Source: Prosthecochloris marina (GTDB taxonomy: Bacteria; Bacteroidota; Chlorobiia; Chlorobiales; Chlorobiaceae). From it: 64,000 nucleotides of DNA. A program made the position numbers and the translations under genes. The notes below the pieces were generated by a model, which worked only from the letters and a program-made list of their open reading frames with translations, was not told where the DNA came from and ran no database searches. Numbering within the stretch: the stretch's first letter is position 1; every line of letters starts with the position of its first letter. The stretch lies in assembly GCF_003182595.1 (NCBI RefSeq), contig NZ_PDNZ01000007.1, positions 96,001-160,000 on the forward strand, in the 5' to 3' direction. Below, one piece after another: positions 18,710 to 28,427 of this stretch.

Positions 18710-20110
18710 ATGAGCTTCCTTGACTTCTTTGATGAAGGCGGCAATTACGACACGAATGGTTTTTTCGGAAAAGTTCAACTTGACGATCTCGATTTAACAT
18801 CCATATACGATAGTGAGCAACTGATAGAGATAATCAATCAGTTCAATGATGAGGGAAAACATCAGGACGCACTGACTGTCGCCCGTCATTTAGCCGAAAT
18901 CGCTTCCTATAATGCCGAATCATGGTTTCATTTAGGAAACTGTTTGACTGTAAACGGTTTTTTTGATGATGCAAAGGAAGCGTTCGCCAAAGCTGCTCTG
19001 CTCAGTCCAGCGGACAGTGAAATGATGCTGAACCTTGCTCTTGCACATTTCAATACTGCTGATTATCAAGCGGCTTTTGAAAAACTTGACTCCATTATTT
19101 TTGACTCATCCCTCGAAAAAGAGCTTTACTTTTACCGGGGCCTGATTCTGCAGAAGCTGGAACGCTACACAGAGTCTGAAAAATACCTGGAAAAATGTCT
19201 TGATCTTGAACCTGATTTTACCGAAGCCTGGTACGAACTGGCATTCTGCAAGGATGTTCTTGGAAAAATGGAGGAAAGCTCTGCCTGCTATCAAAAAACC
19301 ATCGACCAGGACCCTTATAACATCAATGCCTGGTACAATAAGGGACTTGTCCTCAGTAAACTTAAAAAATACGACGAAGCCCTTGAGTGTTACGATATGG
19401 CCATCGCTATCGCTGATGATTTCAGTTCCGCATGGTACAATCGGGCAAACGTGCTGGCAATAACCGGTAAAATAGAAGAAGCTGCTGAAAGTTACCTTAA
19501 AACCATCGAGTTCGAACCTGACGACATCAATGCTCTTTACAACCTCGGGATCGCTTACGAAGAACTTGAAGAATATGATAGCGCTATTTCCCATTACTCG
19601 CGCTGTATAGAACTGAAACCGGACTTTGCCGATGCATGGTTTGCTCTCGCCTGTTGTTATGAAGCCGACAAAGCCTACGACAAGGCGTTACAATCCATCA
19701 ATCATGCACTCGAGTATATTCCGGGATCGGTCGATTTTCTTCTGTTGAAAGCCGAGACCTATTATAATATGGAGCAACTGGATTTTTCGATTCAAACGTA
19801 TGAGAAAATCCTTGAGCTGGAAGCCGAATCGCCACAAATATGGGTTGATTACGCTCTTGTTCTTCGAGAAGCGTCGTTATATACTGAATCCATCAATGCT
19901 CTCGAAAAATCACTGCAGCTTCAGCCACAGTCTGCAGAAGCGCATTTTGAAATAGCCGCCACCTATTTCGCTCTCGGTGATAAAAAAAGCACCATCAGCG
20001 CATTGACAAAAGCGTTCACCATCGACCCCGGGAAAAAACAACTTTTCAAAAGCACTTTTCCCGAGCTGTACAATCAGGACTCCATTCGCAAAATACTTGG
20101 CATAATTTGA
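18710..20110 (+). CDS. Tetratricopeptide repeat protein
   Basis: 466 residues, acidic, no signal peptide. From about residue 45 to the end it consists of roughly eleven TPR units with the W/L/G-Y/A/P spacing (for example [38 protein letters not shown]). The N-terminal 40 residues ([11 protein letters not shown]...) are not repeat-like. TPR arrays mediate protein contacts; no partner or enzymatic domain can be read from the sequence. It sits 18 bases before aroE, so it is probably cotranscribed with it. Confidence 0.88.
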   Translation: MSFLDFFDEGGNYDTNGFFGKVQLDDLDLTSIYDSEQLIEIINQFNDEGKHQDALTVARHLAEIASYNAESWFHLGNCLTVNGFFDDAKEAFAKAALLSPADSEMMLNLALAHFNTADYQAAFEKLDSIIFDSSLEKELYFYRGLILQKLERYTESEKYLEKCLDLEPDFTEAWYELAFCKDVLGKMEESSACYQKTIDQDPYNINAWYNKGLVLSKLKKYDEALECYDMAIAIADDFSSAWYNRANVLAITGKIEEAAESYLKTIEFEPDDINALYNLGIAYEELEEYDSAISHYSRCIELKPDFADAWFALACCYEADKAYDKALQSINHALEYIPGSVDFLLLKAETYYNMEQLDFSIQTYEKILELEAESPQIWVDYALVLREASLYTESINALEKSLQLQPQSAEAHFEIAATYFALGDKKSTISALTKAFTIDPGKKQLFKSTFPELYNQDSIRKILGII

Positions 20111-20128
20111 GCACCTGCACCTGACTGT

Positions 20129-21010
20129 ATGTACAGCGCAAAAAAAATTCTTGGGCTGATCGGCAGAAACGTCGACTATTCCTATTCGCCTTACATTCAT
20201 AATGCAGCTGCGGAAATACTGCAGCTGCCCTATTATTATACGATTTTCAACATCTCGTCTTCCGATCAGGTTCCTCCGGCACTTGAAGGGGCAAAAGCAC
20301 TCGGTATAGCAGGTTTCAACGTCACAATTCCATACAAACAAGATGTTGTTGCCTGCATGGACAGACTCTCTCCCGAAGCGCAGGCTGTCGGCGCAGTCAA
20401 TACCATCGTCAATGACAGGGGAATTCTTACAGGTTACAATACGGATATTGCGGGAATCGTTACGCCTCTCGAACCTTACCTGTCAATGATAAAAGGACAA
20501 CCTGTAGGGATTTTCGGCAATGGAGGTGCTGCCATGGCGGCTGTTGAAGCATTAAACAGCAATTTCAGCCCTTCGGTCATCCGTTTGTTTACCAGAAACA
20601 GGGAAAAAGGCCTAGCGCTTTGTCATCATTTTCAGAATAGCATTCCACCGGTATCTTTTTCAATCCACCCATTCGATGACTATCCCGCGATCAGTCATTG
20701 CAAACTTCTGATCAACGCTACTCCAATCGGTACAAAAGGGCTGGGCACAGAACATGACAACAGCATCATCCCGGACGGTACGGGAGCAATTCACGAGAAC
20801 CAGATTATTTTCGATATGGTCTACAATCCTATAGACACCCGGCTGTTACAAATGGCTTGCCAGGCAGGTGCTGTGACCATCCCCGGAATCGAGATGCTTG
20901 TTGCCCAGGCATCCCGGTCATTCGAGATCTGGACTGGAAAACAAATGCCTACCGGTTCGGTTAAAGAACGGCTTCGGAAAATGCTTGCAACAGACAACCG
21001 ATTGCCTTGA
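20129..21010 (+). CDS. aroE: Shikimate dehydrogenase
   Basis: 293 residues. AroE reduces 3-dehydroshikimate to shikimate with NADPH in aromatic amino acid synthesis. Seen: N-terminal [17 protein letters not shown] substrate block, [12 protein letters not shown] with the catalytic lysine, NTIV...GYNTDIAG with the catalytic aspartate, the [13 protein letters not shown] dinucleotide loop and a C-terminal VYNPIDT block. Slightly longer than the E. coli enzyme. It lies in a tight run with the TPR gene upstream and lspA 76 bases downstream. Confidence 0.93.
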   Translation: MYSAKKILGLIGRNVDYSYSPYIHNAAAEILQLPYYYTIFNISSSDQVPPALEGAKALGIAGFNVTIPYKQDVVACMDRLSPEAQAVGAVNTIVNDRGILTGYNTDIAGIVTPLEPYLSMIKGQPVGIFGNGGAAMAAVEALNSNFSPSVIRLFTRNREKGLALCHHFQNSIPPVSFSIHPFDDYPAISHCKLLINATPIGTKGLGTEHDNSIIPDGTGAIHENQIIFDMVYNPIDTRLLQMACQAGAVTIPGIEMLVAQASRSFEIWTGKQMPTGSVKERLRKMLATDNRLP

Positions 21011-21086
21011 AAAACATGTAATACCTACTACCATATTTCGAGTACCATCCTCTATTTCGTTTGATAATACCTTACCCGGACCAACC

Positions 21087-21566
21087 ATGTTATTGTTTTT
21101 CTTCATTGCGATTATAGTTGTCGCTTTCGATCAGTTCACTAAAAAACTTGCTGTCGATTATCTGATGCAGAACGAGGGCAGCATTATACTCATCGCCAAC
21201 TGGCTGAAACTGACCTACACGGAAAATTCTGGCATAGCGTTCGGCGTATCTCTCGGTTCACAGGCAGTGCTTATTACCATTACCGCACTTATCCTTGTTG
21301 CACTACTTGTTTATGTCGTTTTGTCGAAAAACCGTAAACCGGCCTTTCTTGTAACCTTCGGACTTATTTTAGGCGGCGGTATTGGAAACCTCATCGATCG
21401 TGCGACAGTAGGCAGAGTAGTCGACTTCATTCATGTGGACATCTATCAGGGATACCTCTTCGGATCATGGGTATCATTATGGCCGGTTTTTAATATTGCC
21501 GATTCCGCAATTACCGTCGGAGCCTGCCTCCTTTTACTCTTGTACAACCGTATTTTCAACCCATGA
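21087..21566 (+). CDS. lspA: Lipoprotein signal peptidase (signal peptidase II)
   Basis: 159 residues and four membrane segments, as expected. LspA removes the signal peptide of diacylglyceryl-prolipoproteins in the inner membrane. The two catalytic aspartates are in GRVVDFIHV and FNIADSAIT; the DQFTKKLAV and [10 protein letters not shown] motifs are present. I use ATG 21087 ([10 protein letters not shown]); the frame is open 63 codons upstream, but that overlaps aroE and is not LspA-like. Confidence 0.95.
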   Translation: MLLFFFIAIIVVAFDQFTKKLAVDYLMQNEGSIILIANWLKLTYTENSGIAFGVSLGSQAVLITITALILVALLVYVVLSKNRKPAFLVTFGLILGGGIGNLIDRATVGRVVDFIHVDIYQGYLFGSWVSLWPVFNIADSAITVGACLLLLLYNRIFNP

Positions 21567-21573
21567 ATGAATC

Positions 21574-22377
21574 ATGTTCGTAGATGTCCACTGCCACTTG
21601 TCTTTTCCCGATTTCGACAACGATCGCGAAGCAGTCATAAAACGTTTGAAGGAACAACATGTTTCCTTGCTCATAGACACCGGTGCCGATCCGGCAACAA
21701 GTAAGCGCTCGATCGAGCTGGCTGCCCGTTACAGTTTCATCCACTCGACGGTTGGACTGCATCCACACGATATCACCGACAGAGTAGCCGAACCGACGTT
21801 CGGTGAACTCGAGACGCTTGCCATTTCACCCAAGGTAGTCGGCATAGGAGAGATAGGCCTTGATTACCACTATGACGAGTATGATCCGGAACGGCAAAAA
21901 AACGCGTTTCGTACAATGCTAAGAATTGCCAAAAAGCTCGACTTACCTGTCGTAATTCATAGCAGAGATGCCTGGCAAGATACCCTCGACATCCTCAGGG
22001 AAGAAAAAACGTCAAACCTTCGTGGTATCATGCACTGCTTTTCAGGCAACACTGAAATTGCCCGTGAATGTATCAGGCTTGGGTTCAAGATATCCATCCC
22101 CGGTACGCTTACCTATAAAAAATCCACTCTCCCTACCGTTGTAAGCGATCTTGAAACAGGAGACCTCCTTACAGAGACAGATGCCCCATGGCTTTCTCCC
22201 GTTCCTTTCAGGGGAAAGCGCAACGAACCGTCCTATGTAGGGCTCATAACAAAAATGATTGCCGAGATCAAAGAACTTCCGCTTGAAGCAACTGCTGAAA
22301 TCATAAAAAACACAGCCCTGGACCTGTTCTCCATACCAACAGTCACGAAGGAACCTCGGGAAAAAAGAAACAGATGA
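21574..22377 (+). CDS. TatD family metal-dependent DNase
   Basis: 267 residues. TIM-barrel amidohydrolase fold with the TatD motifs: FVDVHCHL (metal-binding HxH), GIGEIGLDYHY (Glu and Asp region), VIHSRDAWQDT, MHCFSG and TETDAPWLSP (metal Asp). Family members are 3'-5' DNases or deacylases thought to act in DNA turnover and quality control. It starts 7 bases after lspA, so the two are cotranscribed. Which TatD subgroup it belongs to cannot be decided here. Confidence 0.92.
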   Translation: MFVDVHCHLSFPDFDNDREAVIKRLKEQHVSLLIDTGADPATSKRSIELAARYSFIHSTVGLHPHDITDRVAEPTFGELETLAISPKVVGIGEIGLDYHYDEYDPERQKNAFRTMLRIAKKLDLPVVIHSRDAWQDTLDILREEKTSNLRGIMHCFSGNTEIARECIRLGFKISIPGTLTYKKSTLPTVVSDLETGDLLTETDAPWLSPVPFRGKRNEPSYVGLITKMIAEIKELPLEATAEIIKNTALDLFSIPTVTKEPREKRNR

Positions 22378-22450
22378 AACTTTGAAATACGCAGAGACTT
22401 GCTTAGGTTGCTGACCGGGACTTACAGTTTGCAAAACAACGACACTTGAT

Positions 22451-23161
22451 ATGGAACAGTCTGAGCAAAGACCGGAAGGACAGGTACCACCAATTGAAAC
22501 CGACAACCGTGCAGAAAAGGTTGATCGTCTGTTTGAATTTTTCTTCATCAATAAAAATCTGATCATCGGAGCGACTCTTGGAGTTATCGCCATTGTCGGA
22601 GTTTTTTTTCTCTACCAGCAACAAAACAAGTCAGACGAGTCTGTCGCCTATAGCCTGCTTTCACAGGTCGAGGCACATGTCGATAACGGAAACTGGCAGC
22701 ACGCCGTTGATGGAGACAGCACCCTGACAGGGCTGAGACAAATCATCCAGGAATACGGATCAACGCCGAGTGGAAACCATGCAAAAATTCTGATCGGAGA
22801 CAGCTTTCTGGCTCTGCAGGAGGCCGATTCCGCCTTGACATACTATCGGACCTATACAGGGAAAAACCCTGACCTGGCAGCTTCCGCGAAAGCCGGTGAA
22901 GCCGCCTGCTTTCTTCATAAAAAGGCTTTTCCCGAAGCTGCTGCAGCATTTGAAAAAGCATCGGAAACAGCTGCGAACCATGCATTGAAGGCATCCTATC
23001 TTTCAGATGCGGCAGACACCTACCTTCTGCTCGGTAAAACAGATATGGCGGTCGACCTCTACAAGCGGATCATCAAAAAATATCCTGGTTTCACCGCAAC
23101 GGCAAAAGCACAGGAATCCCTGTTGGCAATTGCCGGAAAAACCGGAAATATCGATCTATAG
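22451..23161 (+). CDS. Membrane-anchored tetratricopeptide-like protein (YfgM-like)
   Basis: 236 residues. A charged N-terminus (1-36) precedes one membrane segment (about 38-56, LIIGATLGVIAIVGVFFLY). The rest is a periplasmic helical-repeat region with TPR-like units (AKILIGDSFLALQEADSALTY, DAADTYLLLGKTDMAVDLY). The layout matches YfgM-type proteins, which associate with the SecYEG translocon and periplasmic chaperones. It precedes a peptidyl-prolyl isomerase gene by 56 bases, which agrees with an envelope or protein-folding role. Function is inferred from architecture only. Confidence 0.7.
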   Translation: MEQSEQRPEGQVPPIETDNRAEKVDRLFEFFFINKNLIIGATLGVIAIVGVFFLYQQQNKSDESVAYSLLSQVEAHVDNGNWQHAVDGDSTLTGLRQIIQEYGSTPSGNHAKILIGDSFLALQEADSALTYYRTYTGKNPDLAASAKAGEAACFLHKKAFPEAAAAFEKASETAANHALKASYLSDAADTYLLLGKTDMAVDLYKRIIKKYPGFTATAKAQESLLAIAGKTGNIDL

Positions 23162-23217
23162 AGCAAAAGAAGTCCATATATTTCATCTTCGACAACTTCA
23201 CACTAACAGCAGTAACA

Positions 23218-23712
23218 ATGAGCACCAAGTACAAAATTAAAACAAACTTTGGCGACATCACCGTATCGTTGTATGATGATACCCCTCAGCATAAACAAAA
23301 CTTCGAAAAACTCGTCAGTGAGAACTACTATGACGGAATTCGCTTTCATCGGGTCATTGAAGGTTTCATGATCCAGACTGGCGATCCTCTGTCGAGGAAC
23401 GATGATAACCGTATGCTGCATGGAACCGGTGGCCCTGATTATCGTATCCCAGCAGAAATTAAACACCCTAATGTAAAAGGAACTCTTGCTGCCGCACGGG
23501 ACAATAACCCTCAAAAAGCGTCTTCCGGCAGTCAGTTTTATATCAACCAGGCTGACAATGATTTTCTTGATGGAGAGTATACCGTGTTCGGCATTGTAAC
23601 CGACGGGATCGACGTTGTGGATAACATCGCGGTTGTTGAAAAAGATTTCAATGACAATCCTGTGGATCCTGTAACTATCGAGACAATCGAGACAATCAAT
23701 GATCCTGCATAA
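23218..23712 (+). CDS. Cyclophilin-type peptidyl-prolyl cis-trans isomerase
   Basis: 164 residues without a signal peptide, so cytoplasmic. The cyclophilin core is clear: FGDITVSLYDD, YDGIRFHRVIEGFMIQTGDP, SSGSQFYINQADNDFLDGEYTVFG. It accelerates proline isomerisation in folding proteins. The invariant arginine (FHR) and the FMIQ and Q-F motifs are kept. It sits between the membrane TPR gene and the YggS gene, with an 11-base gap to the latter. Confidence 0.93.
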   Translation: MSTKYKIKTNFGDITVSLYDDTPQHKQNFEKLVSENYYDGIRFHRVIEGFMIQTGDPLSRNDDNRMLHGTGGPDYRIPAEIKHPNVKGTLAAARDNNPQKASSGSQFYINQADNDFLDGEYTVFGIVTDGIDVVDNIAVVEKDFNDNPVDPVTIETIETINDPA

Positions 23713-23723
23713 TCGAGAGCACA

Positions 23724-24419
23724 TTGAACAACATAGCACATAATCTCGAACACTTACATGAAGAAATCCGGTCAGTCTGTAAGACATCCGGGCGCAATCC
23801 TTCGGATATCTGTTTGATCGCCGTCTCAAAAACCAAGCCGGCAGGCCTCATAAAAGAAGCCTATGATGCAGGCCAAATGGATATCGGTGAAAGCTACGTC
23901 CAGGAATTCCTTGAAAAAGAGAGCTCCGATCAGCTTTCAGAGCTACCGATACGCTGGCACTTTATAGGACACCTTCAGTCAAACAAGGTCAAAGATATTG
24001 TCGGCAAAGTATCACTGGTTCATAGTATCGACAAACTTGGAACAGCCGAAGAACTTTCAAAACGAGCTTCTCGAAAAAACATCATTGTCGACTATCTCGT
24101 CGAGATAAACACCTCAGGAGAGGTTTCAAAGTTTGGTTTGCCTCCTGATGAACTTCTTCCCAAGGCTGCTCACTTTTTCAATCTTCCGAACATTCGTTTG
24201 AGAGGCCTCATGACCATAGCCTCTCCGGACAGAAAAAAAGCCCGATATGAGTTCCGGATGCTGGCCGATCTGCTTGAACAGCTCAGGGAGGCCTCACCCG
24301 ACCCCGGTCTCCTCACAGAGCTCTCCATGGGTATGAGCCAGGATTATGACATAGCCATAGAGGAAGGAGCAACAATGATCCGCATAGGCACGGCTATTTT
24401 CGGCTCACGGCAACGATAA
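23724..24419 (+). CDS. YggS-family pyridoxal phosphate homeostasis protein
   Basis: 231 residues. Alanine racemase N-terminal fold without racemase activity; it binds PLP through the lysine in LIAVSKTKP and helps keep free PLP in balance. The family signatures HFIGHLQSNKVK, VHSIDKLGTA, LRGLMTIASP and LSMGMSQDYDIAIEEGATMIRIGTAIFG are all visible (the last is the classic UPF0001 signature). The start is TTG; GAGAG lies 4-8 bases before it and no ATG fits better. Confidence 0.93.
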   Translation: MNNIAHNLEHLHEEIRSVCKTSGRNPSDICLIAVSKTKPAGLIKEAYDAGQMDIGESYVQEFLEKESSDQLSELPIRWHFIGHLQSNKVKDIVGKVSLVHSIDKLGTAEELSKRASRKNIIVDYLVEINTSGEVSKFGLPPDELLPKAAHFFNLPNIRLRGLMTIASPDRKKARYEFRMLADLLEQLREASPDPGLLTELSMGMSQDYDIAIEEGATMIRIGTAIFGSRQR

Positions 24420-24715
24420 AAAAGATTGTTGAACAGTGTTGCCATTGCCTGATGGCGTGCTGACCGGAGAGCTTGACGACAGGAGAAAACAAAAAATCAT
24501 CGACAAGTTATTTTCGGATTGACCCTCCGCAATCAAAGCATCCGCTTCAAGTGACGGTACAGCTTGCCGCATGTGAACCCTGCCTTGCAAATATCACTTA
24601 TTATCGAACACAATTTGAATCGGTCAACTCAGGATTTTATATTGTGGAACTGATTATTTTGCAAGATATTTGCTTTTGAACTGCAGTTTTTAAACGCCCG
24701 GGTTTCAGTCACCAT
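24420..24715. other. Intergenic region between YggS gene and aminotransferase gene
   Basis: 296 bases. A 27-codon frame on the plus strand (about 24439-24522, ending ...KIIDKLFSD) looks mildly protein-like, but it has no ribosome site. A loose inverted repeat GGCAAC/GTTGCC spans 24411-24443. The final 100 bases are AT-rich and presumably carry the promoter of the aminotransferase gene. Confidence 0.4.
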
Positions 24716-25933
24716 ATGCCTTATTCAAATTCACCTGTCTTTATTCCAGCTCAGCGTGTCCAGAATTATCATTATGCGATCCGTAACATTGTCAGCAAAG
24801 CGCGGCACCAGGAAGAACAAGGAAAAACAGTTACCTACCTGAACATCGGCGACCCGATACTGTATGGTTTTCAGCCACCCGAAGAGCTCATTGAATCTAC
24901 CGTTCTGGCCCTGAGGCAGGGACATAACGGCTATTCACCTTCTTGCGGAAAAAAGGATGCGGTTGAAGCGATCGCAGAAGACGCTCTTTCACGTGGTATC
25001 CCCACCTCTCCGGAAAACATCATCATAACGTTCGGTGCATCAGAGGCCGCTGATCTTGTCTGCACTGCGATGTTGAACCCAGGAGACGAGGTACTTTGTC
25101 CTTCCCCCGGCTATCCGCTCTACAATGCGATAATCGCCAAGCTGAATGCCAGAGAACTTCAGTATAAACTTGATCCTGATAACAACTGGCATCCTGATCC
25201 GGAGGAAATTGAACGCGAAATCACCTCTCGCACAAAGATTCTCGTTGTCATCAATCCAAATAATCCGACCGGAGAACTGTATCCTCCCGAATTGATCAGG
25301 AAGTTGGTCGAAATAGCCCGCAAACACCGCCTGCTTGTCATTACCGACGAAGTCTACCACAAGCTTGTTTATGAAGAAAAACATATTCCGCTTGCGTCCA
25401 TGGCAGAGGAAGATGTTGCGGTAATCACTATCGACAGCCTTTCAAAAAACTATATGGCGCCCGGATGGCGAATCGGATGGTTTGCAATCACAAACAGTCA
25501 TCTTGTTCCGGATGTGCATTTCGCGTTCATCAAGCTTGCGGACGCAAGGCTCTGTGCACCAATGTCTCCGCAATATGCCATAAAAGCCGCCATGAAACTG
25601 AGAAAGGACTATATTGAATGCGTTATGAGGCGCTTGCACGCTCAACGTGATATTACAGTCGACATGCTGAATGCAATCCCGGGTATCAGTTGTAACAATC
25701 CGAAAGGGGCTTTTTATGTTATGGGAAAAGTCGATCTTGATATGCTTCCGTTTCGTTCCGACGAAGACTTTGTACTGAAGCTTCTGCAGGAAAAACAAAT
25801 CCTCTTTGTTCATGGCTCGGGATTCGGAACCGATCCTTCACAAGGGTTTTTCAGGGTTGTTTTTTTACCCGATGTGTCAACCCTGAAAAAAGTGTACAGT
25901 GACCTTGGCGATTTCATAAAACAATACCAGTAA
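24716..25933 (+). CDS. Class I/II PLP-dependent aminotransferase (alanine-type)
   Basis: 405 residues. Fold-type I aminotransferase with YLNIGDPILYGF, GYSPSCGKKDAVEAIA, INPNNPTGELYP, ITDEVYHKLVY and the PLP lysine in DSLSKNYMAPGWRIGW; the terminal FRVVFLP carries the substrate-carboxylate arginine. The closest functional types are alanine- or aspartate-family transaminases (AlaA-like) that use glutamate/2-oxoglutarate. The exact amino-acid partner cannot be read from sequence. It stands between YggS and the nucleoside phosphorylase gene with separate-looking spacing upstream and 39 bases downstream. Confidence 0.9.
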   Translation: MPYSNSPVFIPAQRVQNYHYAIRNIVSKARHQEEQGKTVTYLNIGDPILYGFQPPEELIESTVLALRQGHNGYSPSCGKKDAVEAIAEDALSRGIPTSPENIIITFGASEAADLVCTAMLNPGDEVLCPSPGYPLYNAIIAKLNARELQYKLDPDNNWHPDPEEIEREITSRTKILVVINPNNPTGELYPPELIRKLVEIARKHRLLVITDEVYHKLVYEEKHIPLASMAEEDVAVITIDSLSKNYMAPGWRIGWFAITNSHLVPDVHFAFIKLADARLCAPMSPQYAIKAAMKLRKDYIECVMRRLHAQRDITVDMLNAIPGISCNNPKGAFYVMGKVDLDMLPFRSDEDFVLKLLQEKQILFVHGSGFGTDPSQGFFRVVFLPDVSTLKKVYSDLGDFIKQYQ

Positions 25934-25972
25934 TCTTTTCCACCAACTTACCATAAACCCAAATTATTCATC

Positions 25973-26794
25973 ATGATCGAACAACGTGCCAAAATCCAGG
26001 AAGCTGTTTCGTTTATCCGTTCGAAAACCAGCGACGAATATCCTGTCGGAATTGTTCTCGGAACCGGTCTCGGCGCACTGGCCAAAGAAATAGATGTAGA
26101 ACTGTCTCTTGATTACGGAGATATCCCCTACTTTCCCATATCAACAGTAGAAACCCATCATGGCAAGCTTATCTTTGGAACACTCGCCGGAAAAAAGGTA
26201 GTCGCCATGCAAGGACGCTTCCACTTTTACGAAGGCTACTCGATGCACCAGATTGTGTTCCCGGTCAGAGTCATGAAACATCTCGGTGTTAAAACGCTCG
26301 GTATCACCAATGCCTGTGGCGGTCTCAACCCTGCGTTCAACAAAGGCGACATCATGCTCATCGATGATCACATCAATCTGTTGGGGACAAATCCTCTGAT
26401 CGGGCCGAACGATCAGGAAATCGGACCGAGGTTCCCCGATATGTGCGCTCCATACTCTCCGAAAATTCTCGATATAGCCGAACAGGTCGCTCTTGAAAAC
26501 AAGATCAAGGTTCAGCGAGGAGTTTATGTCGCTCTTTCAGGTCCTTGCCTCGAAACTCGTGCAGAATACCGTATGCTCAGAACCATAGGTGCGGATGTCG
26601 TTGGCATGTCGACCGTTCCGGAAGTCATTGCCGCCGTTCACCAGGGAACCGAGGTATTCGGTATGTCGATCATTACCGATGAATGTTTTCCCGACAGCCT
26701 CCAACCTGTAAGCATCGAGGAAATCATTGAAGTGTCAAATGAAGCTGAACCGAAAATGACAACCATTTTCAAAAACGTTGTCGAAAGACTTTAA
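25973..26794 (+). CDS. punA: Purine nucleoside phosphorylase (trimeric PNP/MTAP family)
   Basis: 273 residues. It cleaves purine nucleosides with phosphate to base and ribose-1-phosphate. Family blocks: GIVLGTGLGALA, THHGKLIFG, MQGRFHFYEGYS, ITNACGGLNPAF, LSGPCLETRAEYR, GADVVGMSTVPEVIAA. Glu194 occupies the position of human PNP Glu201. The residue equivalent to human Asn243 is Asp236 (IITDECF), as in methylthioadenosine phosphorylases, which suggests acceptance of 6-aminopurines. The next gene is mtnA, 20 bases downstream, which would consume methylthioribose-1-phosphate if this enzyme cleaves methylthioadenosine. A 6-oxopurine preference remains possible. Confidence 0.92.
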   Translation: MIEQRAKIQEAVSFIRSKTSDEYPVGIVLGTGLGALAKEIDVELSLDYGDIPYFPISTVETHHGKLIFGTLAGKKVVAMQGRFHFYEGYSMHQIVFPVRVMKHLGVKTLGITNACGGLNPAFNKGDIMLIDDHINLLGTNPLIGPNDQEIGPRFPDMCAPYSPKILDIAEQVALENKIKVQRGVYVALSGPCLETRAEYRMLRTIGADVVGMSTVPEVIAAVHQGTEVFGMSIITDECFPDSLQPVSIEEIIEVSNEAEPKMTTIFKNVVERL

Positions 26795-26814
26795 CCAATA
26801 AATACGCAACAACA

Positions 26815-27876
26815 ATGATCGACGCAGTTTCTTTCGAAAACGATACTCTCGGCTACCTTGACCAGCGATTTCTGCCACTGAAAGAAGAGTATATCAAAAC
26901 CAAAAGCCATCTCGAAGCTATTGAAGCAATAAAAACTCTGGCGGTGAGAGGCGCACCTCTCATCGGCATAGTTGCAGGCTATACCGTGATACTGGGCTTG
27001 AACAGTTACCAGGGAACGAAGGATGAGTTTCCGCTTTATTTCGAAAAACTCATTCAAGATGTCGAGGCATCGAGGCCAACCGCTGTAAACCTTTTTTTCG
27101 CAACAGCATGTATGAAAGCAGTTTACGACACCAGCTTCACTTCGGACTCTCTTGAAGAACTTTTTGCAAAGATGCTTGTTGCTGCAAGAAAAATTCATAC
27201 CGACGAGATTGCCAATTGCGATGCCATGGCCCGACACGGTGTGGAACTCATTCGGCATGACCTTGCAGAAACGCTCAAGACCAGAAAACTCAACGTCCTC
27301 ACACATTGCAACACAGGCACACTCGCCACAGGAGGATCCGGAACAGCTCTGGGAGTCATCAAGCAGGCCTGGCAGGAAGGTCTGATTGAAAAAGTAATCA
27401 CTGCTGAAAGTCGGCCTTTGCTTCAGGGACTTCGCCTGACCGCATGGGAGCTTGAAACGGAAAACATACCGTTCCTGTCGATCTCTGATTCATCCTCAGC
27501 GTTCCTCATGCAGAAAGGTATGATTGATTTCGGCATCGTAGGAGCTGACCGAATTGCGGCAAATGGTGATACGGCCAATAAAATCGGGACATTCGCCCAT
27601 GCAGTCAGCGCAGCCGCTCATAACATACCATATTACATTGCTGCGCCAGTATCGACTATCGATATAACCATTGAAGACGGTTCCCACATTCCAATCGAGG
27701 AGCGCAGTGCCGATGAACTCAGAACAATTTTCGGAACCCAGGTTGCAACACCTTCCACTCCTGTCCTGAACTACGCATTCGATGTAACTCCCAACCAATA
27801 CATCAGGGGCATCGTTACCGACAAAAAAGCCGTAGTCGGCAATTACGCCGAGGACCTGAAAAAGCTCATAACCTGA
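26815..27876 (+). CDS. mtnA: Methylthioribose-1-phosphate isomerase
   Basis: 353 residues. MtnA converts 5-methylthioribose-1-phosphate to methylthioribulose-1-phosphate in methionine salvage. Seen: AVRGAPLIGI, RPTAVNLFFA, the catalytic Cys in LTHCNTGTLATGG, ESRPLLQGLRLTAWEL, and the catalytic Asp in VGADRIAANGD followed by NKIGT. It belongs to the aIF2B-like fold. It forms a two-gene unit with the nucleoside phosphorylase and is followed by a terminator. No other methionine-salvage genes (mtnB/C/D or mtnK) are in the window. Confidence 0.95.
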   Translation: MIDAVSFENDTLGYLDQRFLPLKEEYIKTKSHLEAIEAIKTLAVRGAPLIGIVAGYTVILGLNSYQGTKDEFPLYFEKLIQDVEASRPTAVNLFFATACMKAVYDTSFTSDSLEELFAKMLVAARKIHTDEIANCDAMARHGVELIRHDLAETLKTRKLNVLTHCNTGTLATGGSGTALGVIKQAWQEGLIEKVITAESRPLLQGLRLTAWELETENIPFLSISDSSSAFLMQKGMIDFGIVGADRIAANGDTANKIGTFAHAVSAAAHNIPYYIAAPVSTIDITIEDGSHIPIEERSADELRTIFGTQVATPSTPVLNYAFDVTPNQYIRGIVTDKKAVVGNYAEDLKKLIT

Positions 27877-27902
27877 CCCATCCTGTAAACAAACTGACAA
27901 AG

Positions 27903-27935
27903 GAGGCTGTCTCAAAAGGACAGCCTCTCGTTTTT
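27903..27935 (+). terminator. Rho-independent terminator after mtnA
   Basis: GAGGCTGTC TCAAAAG GACAGCCTC: a perfect 9-bp stem with a 7-base loop, then TCG and a run of five T, 27 bases after the mtnA stop. Confidence 0.93.
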
Positions 27936-28427
27936 CGAGCAGACAATCGTTAATAACTCCGCTACCCCTCGTGGTTGTCATCTTCGGGCTTGACCCGTGA
28001 AATAATAACCAACTATTTTACAGGTCTTTGACCAGGGATCTATCTTTTGACGAGAGTCTCTATGGGTACCGCATCACGTGGGGTATGAATCTGAGAGAAC
28101 ACGGCAGACTTGACGCTTCTTTTGAGTCTATGGTTCTGATTTGCTTTCGTGCTCTTTTATTCTCTCAGCCGTTCTTCTGTTCTATTTTTTTACCTGGTCT
28201 CTTCCTTTGGTATCTGCCTCTTTGTTATTCCGAAATTGTTCGTTATACTTTTTATTACAGCTGAAAACCTTCTGTACTGAGGAAATCAAGCGTTATGTTG
28301 TATCCCGCAGCCCCCTACACATTTAATTCTTGCCATAATGATCATTAGACGTTCGGAAAGAGCCTTCCCCGTAGAAGGGTTGTCGCAGACAGAAGCAGGC
28401 TTTCCACCCAGAACATTCAATTAAGAG
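27936..28427. other. Long non-coding gap between mtnA terminator and hpt gene
   Basis: About 490 bases without a convincing gene. The first part (27942-28050) begins GACAATCGTTAA and contains a 'cttcgggcttgacccgtgaaa' type segment similar to one following the symporter terminator (16438-16505), suggesting a degenerate dispersed repeat. The centre (28130-28260) is pyrimidine-rich; the short frames there (60-78 codons) are hydrophobic by base composition only. The promoter of the downstream hpt/cyd genes should lie in the last 150 bases. Confidence 0.5.

Noticed and set aside
24439..24522. 27-codon frame ending KIIDKLFSD
   Set aside because: Composition is protein-like, but it has no start signal and is too short to support.
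28028..28326. Short hydrophobic frames of 60-78 codons
   Set aside because: They lie in pyrimidine-rich intergenic DNA, overlap one another in different frames and lack ribosome sites.
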